DNA from: Paraglaciecola sp030730205
Lineage (GTDB): Bacteria > Pseudomonadota > Gammaproteobacteria > Enterobacterales > Alteromonadaceae
Length of the DNA stretch: 64,000 bases
NCBI RefSeq assembly: GCF_052119645.1
Contig: NZ_JBGQOM010000001.1
Coordinates: forward strand, 620,001 to 684,000
Reading direction: 5' to 3'
Positions 8,697-17,964 of the stretch are shown here, piece by piece (the first letter of the stretch is position 1; each line of letters opens with the position of its first letter). Made by a program: the position numbers and the translations under genes. The notes beneath the pieces are model-generated. The model had not been told where the DNA came from, made no database searches, and was given only the letters and a program-made list of their open reading frames with translations.

Positions 8697-8907
8697 TCAG
8701 GGTCCTTTTTTTTATAATTAGATAATAAACATAGTGGGCGATTTGGTAACAACTTGCAACGCTGATTTTTTTGCATGGTTATCTAGCTAAATACCATACT
8801 GTACATTTTCTAGCTCAGGTTTTTTATTCATGATGATCTTGTTACACGTCGGCCTTTAGGCGTTACAATAGCCCATAAGTTCACTTTTACAGTTAAACAA
8901 TATACTC

Positions 8908-10098
8908 ATGCCCCAACATAGCCCTATTCGTAGCAAAGAAGCATTTTTTACCTCGTTAACCCAGCTTTTTGAAGACAAGAAAGTCAGTAAGCTCTTGCTA
9001 AGTAAAAATCGCGGTAGCGATAAAGATTTGCAACGTATAGTGGTGCGCCCAGTGTTGCTTCGAGAACAGGCCATGCTGTCATTTGTGCTAAGTTTTAATT
9101 CGCGAGATATCACTAAAAATTATACCGTTAGTGACGGGTTGGCGGTCGTACATGCTTACCTTGAAAATGACTTTAGAGCCGCCCACGTGTATACCAACGA
9201 AGAAGAGATACAATTAGAGTTGAGTAAAAAAGGCAAAGCCAGCATACGCATTCATCAGGTTAAAACACCACGAGCCGCGCCAATTAATGAAGAGCACAAT
9301 AAACAAAAACATCGCTTTGTAGAATTATCTCGTCCCTATCTGCAGGCTCTTGGTGTGACGGATAACGAACATCGTGTTATCCCTTCAATGTCCCGTAAGT
9401 GGAAACAAATTAATAAGTTCATCGAGGTTTTCAGCCAAGCGCTAAGTCAATCCCCTTTGGCTGTTGATAAAGCCATGCAAGTTGTTGATTTTGGGTCGGG
9501 CAAGGGATATTTAACCTTCGCAATTCACGATTACTTACACCATCACTTGGCAACAGATTCTCAGGTTACAGGGGTAGAGTTACGCGCACAATTGGCTGAA
9601 CTATGCCAACAAGCAGCACAAAATCTCGAACACAAGGGCTTAAACTTTGTGTGTGGCGACGTGAAAACCCATGCCCCACAACACACTGACGTGATGATTG
9701 CCTTACATGCCTGTGATGTAGCGACCGACTACGCCATTCACTACGGTATACGGGCTAATGCTTCTATCATTATGTGCTCACCTTGTTGTCACAAACAAAT
9801 TAGGCCGCAAATGCACAGTCCTGATTTACTTCAGCCTATGTTGCAGTTTGGTGTGCACTTGGGTCAACAAGCAGAAATGGTAACCGATTCGCTTCGGGCC
9901 TTATTGCTAGAGGCTCATGGTTATCAAACTAAGGTGTTTGAGTTTATCAGTTTAGAGCATACCAACAAAAATAAAATGATTTTAGCCACCAAGCGCAAAC
10001 AAGTAGTAGACAATACTCAGGTCTTAAAACAAGTCGACGCAATCAAACAGTTTTATGGGATCAAAGAGCATTGCTTGCAAACCTTGTTGGGCCAGTAG
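8908..10098 (+). CDS. class I SAM-dependent methyltransferase (Methyltransf_32-like)
   Basis: A 396-residue protein. The SAM-binding motif I is VVDFGSGKGYLTF, near residues 192-204. Further on, LHACDVATDYAI and MCSPCCHKQIRP are typical of the subfamily annotated as Methyltransf_32, which includes candidate RNA methyltransferases. The first 150 residues form an extra N-terminal domain with no motif I can name. Substrate unknown; RNA is a guess from the subfamily. It converges with the kinase gene downstream. Confidence 0.8.
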   Translation: MPQHSPIRSKEAFFTSLTQLFEDKKVSKLLLSKNRGSDKDLQRIVVRPVLLREQAMLSFVLSFNSRDITKNYTVSDGLAVVHAYLENDFRAAHVYTNEEEIQLELSKKGKASIRIHQVKTPRAAPINEEHNKQKHRFVELSRPYLQALGVTDNEHRVIPSMSRKWKQINKFIEVFSQALSQSPLAVDKAMQVVDFGSGKGYLTFAIHDYLHHHLATDSQVTGVELRAQLAELCQQAAQNLEHKGLNFVCGDVKTHAPQHTDVMIALHACDVATDYAIHYGIRANASIIMCSPCCHKQIRPQMHSPDLLQPMLQFGVHLGQQAEMVTDSLRALLLEAHGYQTKVFEFISLEHTNKNKMILATKRKQVVDNTQVLKQVDAIKQFYGIKEHCLQTLLGQ

Positions 10099-10117
10099 AC
10101 CAAGATACGAAGCCAGC

Positions 10118-11359
10118 CTACCCTTGGCTCATCATACTTAATTGTTTAAACATCGAATGCTCATGGTCTTGTGGCTGACAAATACCTAATAAATCGTCAA
10201 TAAAGTAATTAAACGCGCGGCGCTCTATCATCTTAATTTTTGCCTGTTGCGGCTCAGTTAACATATGGTATTGACTGGCGGCCCCAAAATCACCAAAGAT
10301 GATATTCGCATCTTTGTCAAACAAGGTGTTGTGGGCATAAAGATCACCATGACACACCTTCTTATCGTGCATATGCTCAAACACATCTTGCATTTGCATC
10401 ACTATTTTATGAATGTGTTGAATAGACAAACTAAAGCCGTCGGCAAAAGTGTCTCGGGTACAGGTATCTAATGAAGGTGGCAAACCGAGATTAGTGAAAT
10501 TGGACGGGATCAACTCCATGATTAGCGCAAGTTGCTCAGGTGTATTCACTTGTGCAATTGGCTTTACGAGAGATGGATGTATACCCACTTGTAAACAGGC
10601 CTCAAGCTCATCCTGCGGAAAACCATCACTAGTCATCTCTCCTTTGAATACTTTAACTGCAATATTTTCAGAGAACGACAGGCTTGGTTGATGCCAAGTG
10701 CCTCGATAAATTACACCAGAGGCGCCTTGGCCCAATACTTCCCCCAAGGAGTAGGTATCAGGAGCAATACAAGGAACTTGTGTTACATTTTGCGTTGAAC
10801 GACTAAAAGGGTTGCCCGCGAAAGCAAACCACGCCAATTTAGGTAGACTTAACAGTTGCTCAGGACATTGTGCTAAGTTGTTAGCCGATATTCGAATCAA
10901 TTCAAGATTATGGGCCTGTGCTAATGTCAGAGGCAATGCGGTAAGCCTATTGCCCGCCAAGGCTAACTTTTGTAAACGGGGCCGTTCGCCAAGCGCATCA
11001 GGTAAGGTCTCAAGCAGATTATCGGTGAGTATTAACCACCTTAATTTAGCTGGCAACGCAGCACCACTGACGGTTTTGATCTGATTCGCTTTAAAGCCGA
11101 TCATTTCCAGATTGGGACACCGGCCTAATACTTCTGGCAAGGCTGTAAACTGATTGTTAGAGGCAAATATAATTTTCAATTTAGTTAGTTGCGCCAACTC
11201 ACAAGGCAGTGAACTGAGATTATTGTCCGATAAATCAAGCACTTCTAAGGTATCCGCCAAGGATAGAATCTCCATTGGAAATTGGCTTAGATTAGCGGCT
11301 AAGGCCAAACGGCTTGTGCCTGTTAAATCGCCGGCTTGCAGTTGCGCAAGTGTGTGCAT
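10118..11359 (-). CDS. leucine-rich-repeat protein kinase
   Basis: A 413-residue fusion. Residues 1-200 hold about seven leucine-rich repeats of the LxxLxLxxNxLxxLP type. Residues 210-413 form a protein-kinase-like domain: the glycine loop LGQGASGVIYRG, AVKVFKG with the ATP-anchoring lysine, the catalytic HGDLYAHN (Gly replaces the usual Arg of HRD), and GDFGAAS with Asp357. Only 54 residues follow DFG and no APE motif is present, so the C-lobe is minimal. Catalytic Asp, Asn and Lys are kept, so activity is plausible. No membrane segment or signal peptide is seen; it is likely cytoplasmic. Ligand and targets unknown. Confidence 0.88.
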   Translation of the reverse strand: MHTLAQLQAGDLTGTSRLALAANLSQFPMEILSLADTLEVLDLSDNNLSSLPCELAQLTKLKIIFASNNQFTALPEVLGRCPNLEMIGFKANQIKTVSGAALPAKLRWLILTDNLLETLPDALGERPRLQKLALAGNRLTALPLTLAQAHNLELIRISANNLAQCPEQLLSLPKLAWFAFAGNPFSRSTQNVTQVPCIAPDTYSLGEVLGQGASGVIYRGTWHQPSLSFSENIAVKVFKGEMTSDGFPQDELEACLQVGIHPSLVKPIAQVNTPEQLALIMELIPSNFTNLGLPPSLDTCTRDTFADGFSLSIQHIHKIVMQMQDVFEHMHDKKVCHGDLYAHNTLFDKDANIIFGDFGAASQYHMLTEPQQAKIKMIERRAFNYFIDDLLGICQPQDHEHSMFKQLSMMSQG

Positions 11360-11394
11360 GCTAGATATCCTAATTGTGACTGAGACTAAACAAC

Positions 11395-11418
11395 AAAAAG
11401 CGCCCTAAGGCGCTTTTT
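11395..11418 (-). terminator. Rho-independent terminator of the hfl operon
   Basis: The arms AAAAAGCGCC (11395-11404) and GGCGCTTTTT (11409-11418) pair perfectly around a CTAA loop. It lies 26 bases beyond the hflC stop on the minus strand and ends in a T run, closing the long superoperon. Confidence 0.85.
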
Positions 11419-11444
11419 GATTTTTTTAATAAATCAGAAAAGGT

Positions 11445-12323
11445 TTATTTACCTTTCTGGCCGTTCATGTAGCGGAAGAAATCGCTATCAGGCTCAAGAA
11501 CCAATACGTCACTCTTATCGTTAAAGCTGGCTTTGTAGGCATCCATACTACGTAAGAACTGATAGAACTCAGCATCTTTGGTGTAGGTGTCGGCATAAAT
11601 TTTAGCGGCCATTGCATCCCCTTCACCTTTTAACTTACGTGCATTACGTTGTGCATCAGCCAACATAACCGTTACACGCGCATCAACGTCAGCCTTAATA
11701 AAGTCCGCTTTTTTCTTACCTTCTGAACGGTGTTCTCTTGCTACCGCTTCACGCTCAGTACGCATACGTTCGAAGATAAAGTTACGCACTTCAGGTGGTA
11801 AGTTGATTTGTTTTACACGCACATCAACGATTTCGATACCCAGTTCATCAGAACTGGTTGCTGCCTGATTCATGGCTTCATCCATCAATTCAGAGCGCTC
11901 ACCGGACACGATTTGTGAAATAGTTCGCGTACCAAATTCTGAACGTAAACCATTATTGACCTTTTGTTGCAATAGAATCTCAGCGTTAGCTTTAATTGCA
12001 CCTGTTGCTAAATAATATTTAGCAAAGTCTTTGATTTTCCATTTCACGTACAGATCAACTATTAAGTCTTTTTTCTCTGAGGTCACAAAACGGCTAGGCA
12101 CTTCATCCAAGGTTTGAATACGAGCGTCTAGGACCACTACGCGATCAAAAATTGGTAATTTAAAATGCAAACCTGGTTCAAAAACTACGGTTTGATTCTC
12201 AGCATCACGCTGCACTTTACCAAACTGGATAACGATGGCTTTGTTACCTTCGCTGACTACAAACAACGACCCATAGGCTAAGAAACCAAGTAAAATAACA
12301 ATAACAGCAATAAAATTTTTCAT
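11445..12323 (-). CDS. hflC: HflC, FtsH protease modulator
   Basis: A 292-residue SPFH/prohibitin-family protein anchored by one N-terminal membrane helix (about 4-22), with the bulk in the periplasm. With HflK it forms the large complex that encloses FtsH and limits its attack on membrane proteins. Visible features are SEGNKAIVIQFGKV after the anchor, the SPFH core, and the coiled region EREAVAREHRSEGKKKADFIKADVDA. It lies three bases after hflK and is the last gene of the superoperon, followed by a terminator. Confidence 0.95.
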   Translation of the reverse strand: MKNFIAVIVILLGFLAYGSLFVVSEGNKAIVIQFGKVQRDAENQTVVFEPGLHFKLPIFDRVVVLDARIQTLDEVPSRFVTSEKKDLIVDLYVKWKIKDFAKYYLATGAIKANAEILLQQKVNNGLRSEFGTRTISQIVSGERSELMDEAMNQAATSSDELGIEIVDVRVKQINLPPEVRNFIFERMRTEREAVAREHRSEGKKKADFIKADVDARVTVMLADAQRNARKLKGEGDAMAAKIYADTYTKDAEFYQFLRSMDAYKASFNDKSDVLVLEPDSDFFRYMNGQKGK

Positions 12324-12326
12324 GAC

Positions 12327-13478
12327 TTAGTTCCTCCCAGTGCGACTGTTACTACGAGAAGTAACTGTTGAATTTTCAGTAGATACACCGCCATCTTGGT
12401 TACGAAGACCTTCTAAGGTGCTGCGGTTAGTCGAAGGAGACGTCGTAGTCCCTTGACGTTCAAGTATCTTGTCCAAGGGCAAATACAACATGTTGCCTGA
12501 GCCTTTGGTATCCACCAAAATTTTACTGGTTGAGCTATATACTTCTTGCATGGTTTCAATGTAAATACGGCTGCGTGTTACATCAGGTGCTGCTTTGTAC
12601 TGAGGTAATAGCTCTTCGAAACGAGCAATTTCACCTTGTGCTTCAAGGGTCACTTGCTCTTTATAAGCTTGTGCTTCTTGGGCCATCCGGTTTACTTGAC
12701 CACGAGCACGAGGTTCAATTTCACGGGCGTATGCATCAGCTTCGTTAATAAAACGTTGTTCATCCTCTTGAGCTGCAATTGCATCATCAAACGCGGCCTT
12801 TACTTCTTCCGGTGGACGGGCATCTTTAAAGTTCATATCAACAATGGCAATACCCATGTCGTAAGATTCGATAATACCTTGAAGTTCATCGCGCACGCTT
12901 TGGCGGGCAACTTCACGACCACTGGTTAGCACGTCGTCCATTTTAGAATGCCCCACCACATAGCGAATCGCACTGTCGAACGCCTGACTTAGACTTTCTT
13001 CAGGTATGGTCACAGCAAACTGATATTTATAAGGTTCAAGAATGCGATATTGAACTTCCATTTCAACCCGGACAACGTTTTCGTCTTCTGTTAGCATAGA
13101 GCCTGAAGACGCCATAGAACGTACCGTTTGCACGTCAACAGGAACCACTTTATCGATAAAAGTGGGTTTCCAACGTAAACCAGGTTCTACAAAATGGCTA
13201 AACTCGCCAAAACGTAGCACAACACCCCGTTCTGCTTCACGAATAGTGTAAAAACCGCTTAGCACCCAAACTGCCACAAGTATTGCCGCAACAACACTTA
13301 GACCAATACCACCAAAGCCTTTTCCATTAGAGCTTGAGCCGCCTTTTCCGCCGCCAAACTTACCAAATTTATTCATGAGGTTTTTAAACACCTCATCTAG
13401 ATCTGGTGGACCTTGATCTTTACCACCCTTGTTTTTCCAAGGGTCATTGTTATTTCCGCCGGGCTCATTCCAAGCCAT
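12327..13478 (-). CDS. hflK: HflK, FtsH protease modulator
   Basis: A 383-residue partner of HflC. The N-terminal 50 residues are cytoplasmic and glycine-rich (DQGPPDLDEVF, then a GGGKGGSSSN stretch), followed by a membrane helix at about 57-75, the SPFH domain (REAERGVVLRFGEF onward), the coiled coil, and a Ser/Thr/Asn-rich tail typical of HflK. The product acts at the inner membrane with HflC and FtsH. It lies upstream of hflC with a three-base gap and about 90 bases after hflX. Confidence 0.95.
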   Translation of the reverse strand: MAWNEPGGNNNDPWKNKGGKDQGPPDLDEVFKNLMNKFGKFGGGKGGSSSNGKGFGGIGLSVVAAILVAVWVLSGFYTIREAERGVVLRFGEFSHFVEPGLRWKPTFIDKVVPVDVQTVRSMASSGSMLTEDENVVRVEMEVQYRILEPYKYQFAVTIPEESLSQAFDSAIRYVVGHSKMDDVLTSGREVARQSVRDELQGIIESYDMGIAIVDMNFKDARPPEEVKAAFDDAIAAQEDEQRFINEADAYAREIEPRARGQVNRMAQEAQAYKEQVTLEAQGEIARFEELLPQYKAAPDVTRSRIYIETMQEVYSSTSKILVDTKGSGNMLYLPLDKILERQGTTTSPSTNRSTLEGLRNQDGGVSTENSTVTSRSNSRTGRN

Positions 13479-13566
13479 TTTTACTCTCCAATCAGTTGAT
13501 TTATTCGTTTGTCGTATGCCGCGTTGCTAATTAACACTGACACAGTAAATCTGTTTTATGTTGTTT

Positions 13567-14853
13567 CTAACTCACTATATAGTCTTGTAAGTTAGTTTCG
13601 GATCGCTTAATTAATCGTTGCCAGTCAGTATGTGCCATTCGTACATCTACCTGCCAATCGCCTTCTTCGGTATAACTTTGCTCAATAATACAATTCATTT
13701 CGTAAAAAACCCCGCGCAGTTTACTTAAGCTAGGGGGAATTCTTAAACGGTGTTGTACCATATTATCGGCTAAACATTCAGTAATAGCTGCCAATAATAA
13801 ATCGATACCTATGCCTTGTTGAGCAGACAACCACACCCGAATGGGCATGTTGTTTTCATCTCGGTCTATACGCGCAGCAACCCCATCCATTCGATCAATT
13901 TTATTACAAACCATAAGCTGCTGGATATCATCAGCGCCAATTTCTTCCAATACTTGGTTTACTTGATCAGTATTTTCTCGATAGTGTTCGTCGGAATAGT
14001 CCACAACATGCAAAAGCAAATTGGCTTGCTGGGTTTCTTGCAAGGTCGCTTTAAATGCCGCGATAAGATCATGGGGGAGGTGTCGGATAAAACCAACCGT
14101 ATCAGCCAAAATTGCTGAACCAATATCTTGTAACTGAATTTTTCTGAGGGTGGGATCGAGGGTGGCAAACAGCTGGTCAGCAGCATAAACCGCTGATTGA
14201 GTTACCGTGTTAAACAATGTTGACTTACCTGCATTGGTATAACCGACTAAAGACACGGTCGGTATCTCGGCCCTCAAGCGCGCTCTGCGTCCCTGTTCAC
14301 GTTGTACCTGCACCTTTGCTAAACGACGAGTAATACTCTTAATACGTTCACGTAACAAACGACGGTCAGTTTCTAATTGTGTTTCACCTGGTCCACGTAA
14401 ACCAATCCCACCTTTTTGTCTTTCAAGGTGAGTCCATCCGCGGATTAAGCGGGTGCTGATATGCTTTAACTGAGCCAGTTCGACTTGCAACTTACCCTCA
14501 TGGGTTCGAGCGCGCTGAGCAAAAATGTCCAGAATAAGACCCGTACGGTCTAATACTCGACATTGGCACAGTTGCTCTAAGTTACGTTCTTGAGATGGAG
14601 TAAGACTATGGTTAAAAATAACCACATCAGCTTGATTGGCGCGTACAGCATTGGCAATCTCTTGTGCCTTACCGCTACCAACAAAATATCTCGCTTTGGG
14701 AGTTTGACGTGAACCCGTTACTACATCTACTGCGGTAACCCCTGCCGATGACACTAGCAGTTGTAGCTCAAGTAAATCCTCTCTGCTGTTTTCGTCCGCA
14801 AAATCAACGTGTACTAAGACAGCTTGCTCACCAGCTGCATAACGGTCAAACAA
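13567..14853 (-). CDS. hflX: GTPase HflX
   Basis: A 428-residue ribosome-associated GTPase, known to split stalled or stress-arrested 70S ribosomes. The N-terminal HflX domain contains FNHSLTPSQERNLEQ and the loop KGGIGLRGPGETQLE; the G domain has GYTNAGKST (G1), DTVGFI (G3) and NKID (G4). Length is normal. It sits between hfq and hflK, as in E. coli, 21 bases after hfq. Confidence 0.96.
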   Translation of the reverse strand: MFDRYAAGEQAVLVHVDFADENSREDLLELQLLVSSAGVTAVDVVTGSRQTPKARYFVGSGKAQEIANAVRANQADVVIFNHSLTPSQERNLEQLCQCRVLDRTGLILDIFAQRARTHEGKLQVELAQLKHISTRLIRGWTHLERQKGGIGLRGPGETQLETDRRLLRERIKSITRRLAKVQVQREQGRRARLRAEIPTVSLVGYTNAGKSTLFNTVTQSAVYAADQLFATLDPTLRKIQLQDIGSAILADTVGFIRHLPHDLIAAFKATLQETQQANLLLHVVDYSDEHYRENTDQVNQVLEEIGADDIQQLMVCNKIDRMDGVAARIDRDENNMPIRVWLSAQQGIGIDLLLAAITECLADNMVQHRLRIPPSLSKLRGVFYEMNCIIEQSYTEEGDWQVDVRMAHTDWQRLIKRSETNLQDYIVS

Positions 14854-14874
14854 GCCATTCTCCTACCAAATGCA

Positions 14875-15117
14875 TTATTCTTCGTCAGCATCCTGTCCCG
14901 TTGCGGCCATGGGGATAGCGCGAGACGGCACAACAGTCGAGATTGCATGTTTATAAACCATTTGACTAACGGTGTTTTTCAACAGGATAACAAACTGATC
15001 GAATGATTCGACTTGTCCTTGTAGTTTTATTCCGTTGACAAGGTAAATAGACACAGGAATACGTTCTTTGCGTAGTGCATTTAAGAACGGGTCTTGTAAT
15101 GATTGCCCTTTAGCCAT
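14875..15117 (-). CDS. hfq: RNA chaperone Hfq, short form
   Basis: An 80-residue Sm-like protein that forms hexamers and pairs small RNAs with target mRNAs. The N-terminus MAKGQSLQDPFLNALRKERIPV, the Sm1 region (IKLQGQVESFDQFVILL) and the Sm2 motif YKHAIST with the following VVPSR are all intact. The C-terminal tail after the core is only about ten residues and acidic (ATGQDADEE), against over 30 in E. coli. A plausible promoter precedes it in the miaA-hfq gap. Confidence 0.97.
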   Translation of the reverse strand: MAKGQSLQDPFLNALRKERIPVSIYLVNGIKLQGQVESFDQFVILLKNTVSQMVYKHAISTVVPSRAIPMAATGQDADEE

Positions 15118-15160
15118 TATCTATCCTTTTCTTTTTATTATGAAAATTAATTTCAGCGTG

Positions 15161-15188
15161 ATTATACAGTTTTTCAAAATGCTGTATA
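15161..15188 (-). promoter_or_regulatory. candidate sigma70 promoter for hfq
   Basis: On the minus strand a perfect TATAAT (-10; plus 15161-15166) lies 16 bases after TATACA (-35-like, four of six consensus bases; plus 15183-15188), in the gap between miaA and hfq. An ATACAG/CTGTAT inverted repeat (15164-15169 and 15182-15187) overlaps both boxes. Whether it is used cannot be told from sequence. Confidence 0.45.
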
Positions 15189-15194
15189 GCATTG

Positions 15195-16133
15195 CTAGCC
15201 GTGAAGTTTGCTTAGTTTGATAACCTGAGTCAAATTGTCGTTAGCAAATGTGTCTAATGGTAATATATTTTCCCAACCCCTTAACCATGTTAATTGCCGC
15301 TTCGCTAATTGTCGAGTCGCGGCTATGGACCGTTCTTTCATCTCATCGTAATCAAACTCTTTGTCGAGATATTGCCACATTTGACGATAGCCCACACACC
15401 TCATAGAGGGTAAATTTAGATTAAGATCAGTACGTTGGCGTAAAACTTCTACTTCCTGTTGAAATCCTGCTTGCAGCATTTGTTCAAAACGCAGTGCAAT
15501 TCTCATGTGCAAGACCTTTCTATCGGCCGGTGCGATGGAAAACTGATAGGTTTGATAAGCCAAAGGAGCCGATTTTTGCATCATCAGTTCAGACATAGAT
15601 TGTTTAGTTAATTCATATACTTCTAACGCTCTGAGCAAACGCTGCGGATCATTAGGATGAATGCGCTGTGCTGACTGCGGATCAATAACTTTCAAGCGTT
15701 CATGTAGTACCTGCCAGCCCTGTTGTTCAGCGTCTTTTTCAATCGTTGCCCGCACCATAGCATCTGATTCTGGCAAGGGCGACAAACCGTCAATTAATGC
15801 TTTAAAATACATCATGGTACCGCCCACCAACAACGGGATTTTACCCCGTGAAGAAATGTCGTCCATGGCAGCAATAGCGTCTCGGCGAAATTCTGCCACC
15901 GAATAACTTTGGGCAGGATCAAGAATGTCAATTAGTCGATGGGGGGCCATCGCTAATTCCTGAGCACTGGGTTTAGCGGTGCCTATATCCATGCCCCGAT
16001 AAATTAAAGCTGAATCGACGCTAATAATTTCGCAAGGTAAGTGCTGACAAAGCTCAATCGCCAATGCTGTTTTACCTGATGCAGTTGGCCCCATTAAAAA
16101 AATGGCCGATGGTAATTTAGCATTATCTGACAT
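15195..16133 (-). CDS. miaA: tRNA dimethylallyltransferase
   Basis: A 312-residue enzyme that adds a dimethylallyl group to N6 of A37 in tRNAs reading UNN codons. The P-loop is LMGPTASGKTAL (13-24); DSALIYRGMDIGTAKP (the DSxxxYxxxxIGTAKP motif) and the later RQLAKRQLTWLRGW are diagnostic. Its start overlaps the end of mutL by 11 bases, so the pair is likely translationally coupled. Hfq follows. Confidence 0.96.
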   Translation of the reverse strand: MSDNAKLPSAIFLMGPTASGKTALAIELCQHLPCEIISVDSALIYRGMDIGTAKPSAQELAMAPHRLIDILDPAQSYSVAEFRRDAIAAMDDISSRGKIPLLVGGTMMYFKALIDGLSPLPESDAMVRATIEKDAEQQGWQVLHERLKVIDPQSAQRIHPNDPQRLLRALEVYELTKQSMSELMMQKSAPLAYQTYQFSIAPADRKVLHMRIALRFEQMLQAGFQQEVEVLRQRTDLNLNLPSMRCVGYRQMWQYLDKEFDYDEMKERSIAATRQLAKRQLTWLRGWENILPLDTFANDNLTQVIKLSKLHG

Positions 16134-17919
16134 ATTCAGTTAACCATTGTTGAAAAGGGACTTTTTTTGCCACAAGAGCCAGTTGCTGCTCAATGGGCTT
16201 GGTAGCTTGCTGACAAAATTTCTGCCACAAAAGAAGTACGTCATTATCGCTTACATTGCTTTGCTGTAGAGCAAGATTGCTGGCTAAACATTGCTTTAAT
16301 GCCTCAAGGTCTGCAACCTTGACGTTCAACAAACGTTCAAGTATCACGCTCCAATCAAACTCACGCATGCCAGCAGGTATTTTGCGTAAAATAATCCGCT
16401 TACCTTGCCATGCGATATCAATATTTAATTCGGCTAGTTTAGCTTGCATGGTACCAGCATGCGCAAGTTGTTGTGCATCGGCTTCTATCGAAATAGGCAA
16501 CAATAAAGGCTGACTGACAGGCATGCCATGCGCAAAGTCTTGCATAAGCTGACACTCAATAAGGGCCGTGATTGCCAGTATATAAAAATGCTTAGCGTTT
16601 TTAATTAAGAGGTGGTGCTCACTCACTCTTAAAAAATCTACGTTTGGGGATACGTCACTTGTGACGGAAGACGTCATTAATGCCTGATACGCCTGACTTG
16701 CTTGACCTAGATTTACAGTAGTGTGTGTGAGTGCAGGGCGATTGTCATTGCCGCTGGGCGCTTGATAGCGACGAAAGCCTTGCAAATTAGCCAATGATTT
16801 TGTTGCAAGGCTGACTTCATTGACCTGAGGCTCTCGCTCAGGCGTAAGAGGCAGCATGTAATCATGATTAGGCACCACAGGCGGCAGGTCTTGAATATGA
16901 TTGGCCGCTCGACTTTGATTAAAGTATTGATTTAAAGCATCGCTCAAGGCCCTAAAAATAAAATCATGCACCAAACGACTTTGGTGAAAGCGCACCTCAT
17001 GTTTTGCCGGATGCACGTTAACGTCTACTTGGCTCAGTTCTAAATTAAAGTACAACACATAAGCTAATTGATGCTCAGGAGAGATAACGCCCTCAAGGGC
17101 TTGGCGAACGGCATGATTTAACAGCTTGTCACGCATCATCCGGCCATTGACATAAAAATATTGGCAATCAACTTGAGGTTTTGCCGTATCGGGCGGGGCC
17201 AACCAACCGCTTAGACAAAAATCTTGGTATTGGCTGTTTAGCTCAATCGCTTGTTCACTAAAATCCTTACCACAAATCGCCACTAATCGGCGTTTTTTAG
17301 CTTGCTCATTCTCAGCAAGTGAATACTTACGTACGACTTTACCGTTGTGTTTTAACGAAAATCCAACATCAAAACGACTCAGAGCAATCCGCCGAATGAT
17401 TTCATCTATGTGAGTAAACTCTGTTTTTTCCGCCCTCAAAAACTTGCGTCTTGCAGGGGTATTGAAAAACAAGTCGAGCACTTCAACACTGGTGCCATTA
17501 GGATGAGCAACAGGCGCAAGATTGACCTCCATATCACGTCCTTCGCACTGGGCTTGCCATGCATCATGTTGCTCTGCTGGCTTTGAACTTAAGCTTAAGC
17601 GGGCTACTGAGCTGATACTGGCTAAGGCTTCGCCTCTAAATCCTAGGCTTGCGATATGTTCAAGTTCATCCAAACTGCTGATTTTACTGGTAGCATGGCG
17701 ACTCAAGGCCAAGCCTAGTTCGGCTTGGGGAATTCCGCTGCCATTGTCGCGGATCACGATACGTTTGTGACCACCCTTTTCAATTTCAATGTCAATCTGA
17801 CTCGCCCCCGAGTCTAAGCTATTTTCTATCAATTCTTTTACTACAGAAGCGGGACGCTCAACCACCTCGCCGGCAGCTATCTGGTTGGCTAATCTAGCGG
17901 GTAAAATTTGAATCGGCAA
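16123..17919 (-). CDS. mutL: DNA mismatch repair protein MutL
   Basis: A 598-residue mismatch-repair ATPase that connects MutS to downstream nuclease and helicase. The GHKL ATP-binding motifs are clear: ELIENSLDSGA, IRDNGSGI, RHATSKI and LGFRGEALASISSV. A linker at about 350-400 leads to the C-terminal dimerisation domain (about 415-598). I see no DQHAxxExxxxE endonuclease motif, as expected where MutH supplies the nick. Overlaps miaA downstream; amiB lies 45 bases upstream. Confidence 0.96.
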   Translation of the reverse strand: MPIQILPARLANQIAAGEVVERPASVVKELIENSLDSGASQIDIEIEKGGHKRIVIRDNGSGIPQAELGLALSRHATSKISSLDELEHIASLGFRGEALASISSVARLSLSSKPAEQHDAWQAQCEGRDMEVNLAPVAHPNGTSVEVLDLFFNTPARRKFLRAEKTEFTHIDEIIRRIALSRFDVGFSLKHNGKVVRKYSLAENEQAKKRRLVAICGKDFSEQAIELNSQYQDFCLSGWLAPPDTAKPQVDCQYFYVNGRMMRDKLLNHAVRQALEGVISPEHQLAYVLYFNLELSQVDVNVHPAKHEVRFHQSRLVHDFIFRALSDALNQYFNQSRAANHIQDLPPVVPNHDYMLPLTPEREPQVNEVSLATKSLANLQGFRRYQAPSGNDNRPALTHTTVNLGQASQAYQALMTSSVTSDVSPNVDFLRVSEHHLLIKNAKHFYILAITALIECQLMQDFAHGMPVSQPLLLPISIEADAQQLAHAGTMQAKLAELNIDIAWQGKRIILRKIPAGMREFDWSVILERLLNVKVADLEALKQCLASNLALQQSNVSDNDVLLLWQKFCQQATKPIEQQLALVAKKVPFQQWLTEYVR

Positions 17920-17964
17920 AATATAACCTTTAAAAACAGGGGATGGTAAATAAAAAAGCGCAAA

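Noticed and set aside
13816..14118. 100-codon plus-strand ORF inside hflX
   Set aside because: It is antisense to a clearly conserved GTPase domain and shows no protein-family features.
15164..15187. LexA box near hfq
   Set aside because: The half-sites are in ACAG...CTGT order with 12 bases between, not CTGT-N8-ACAG.
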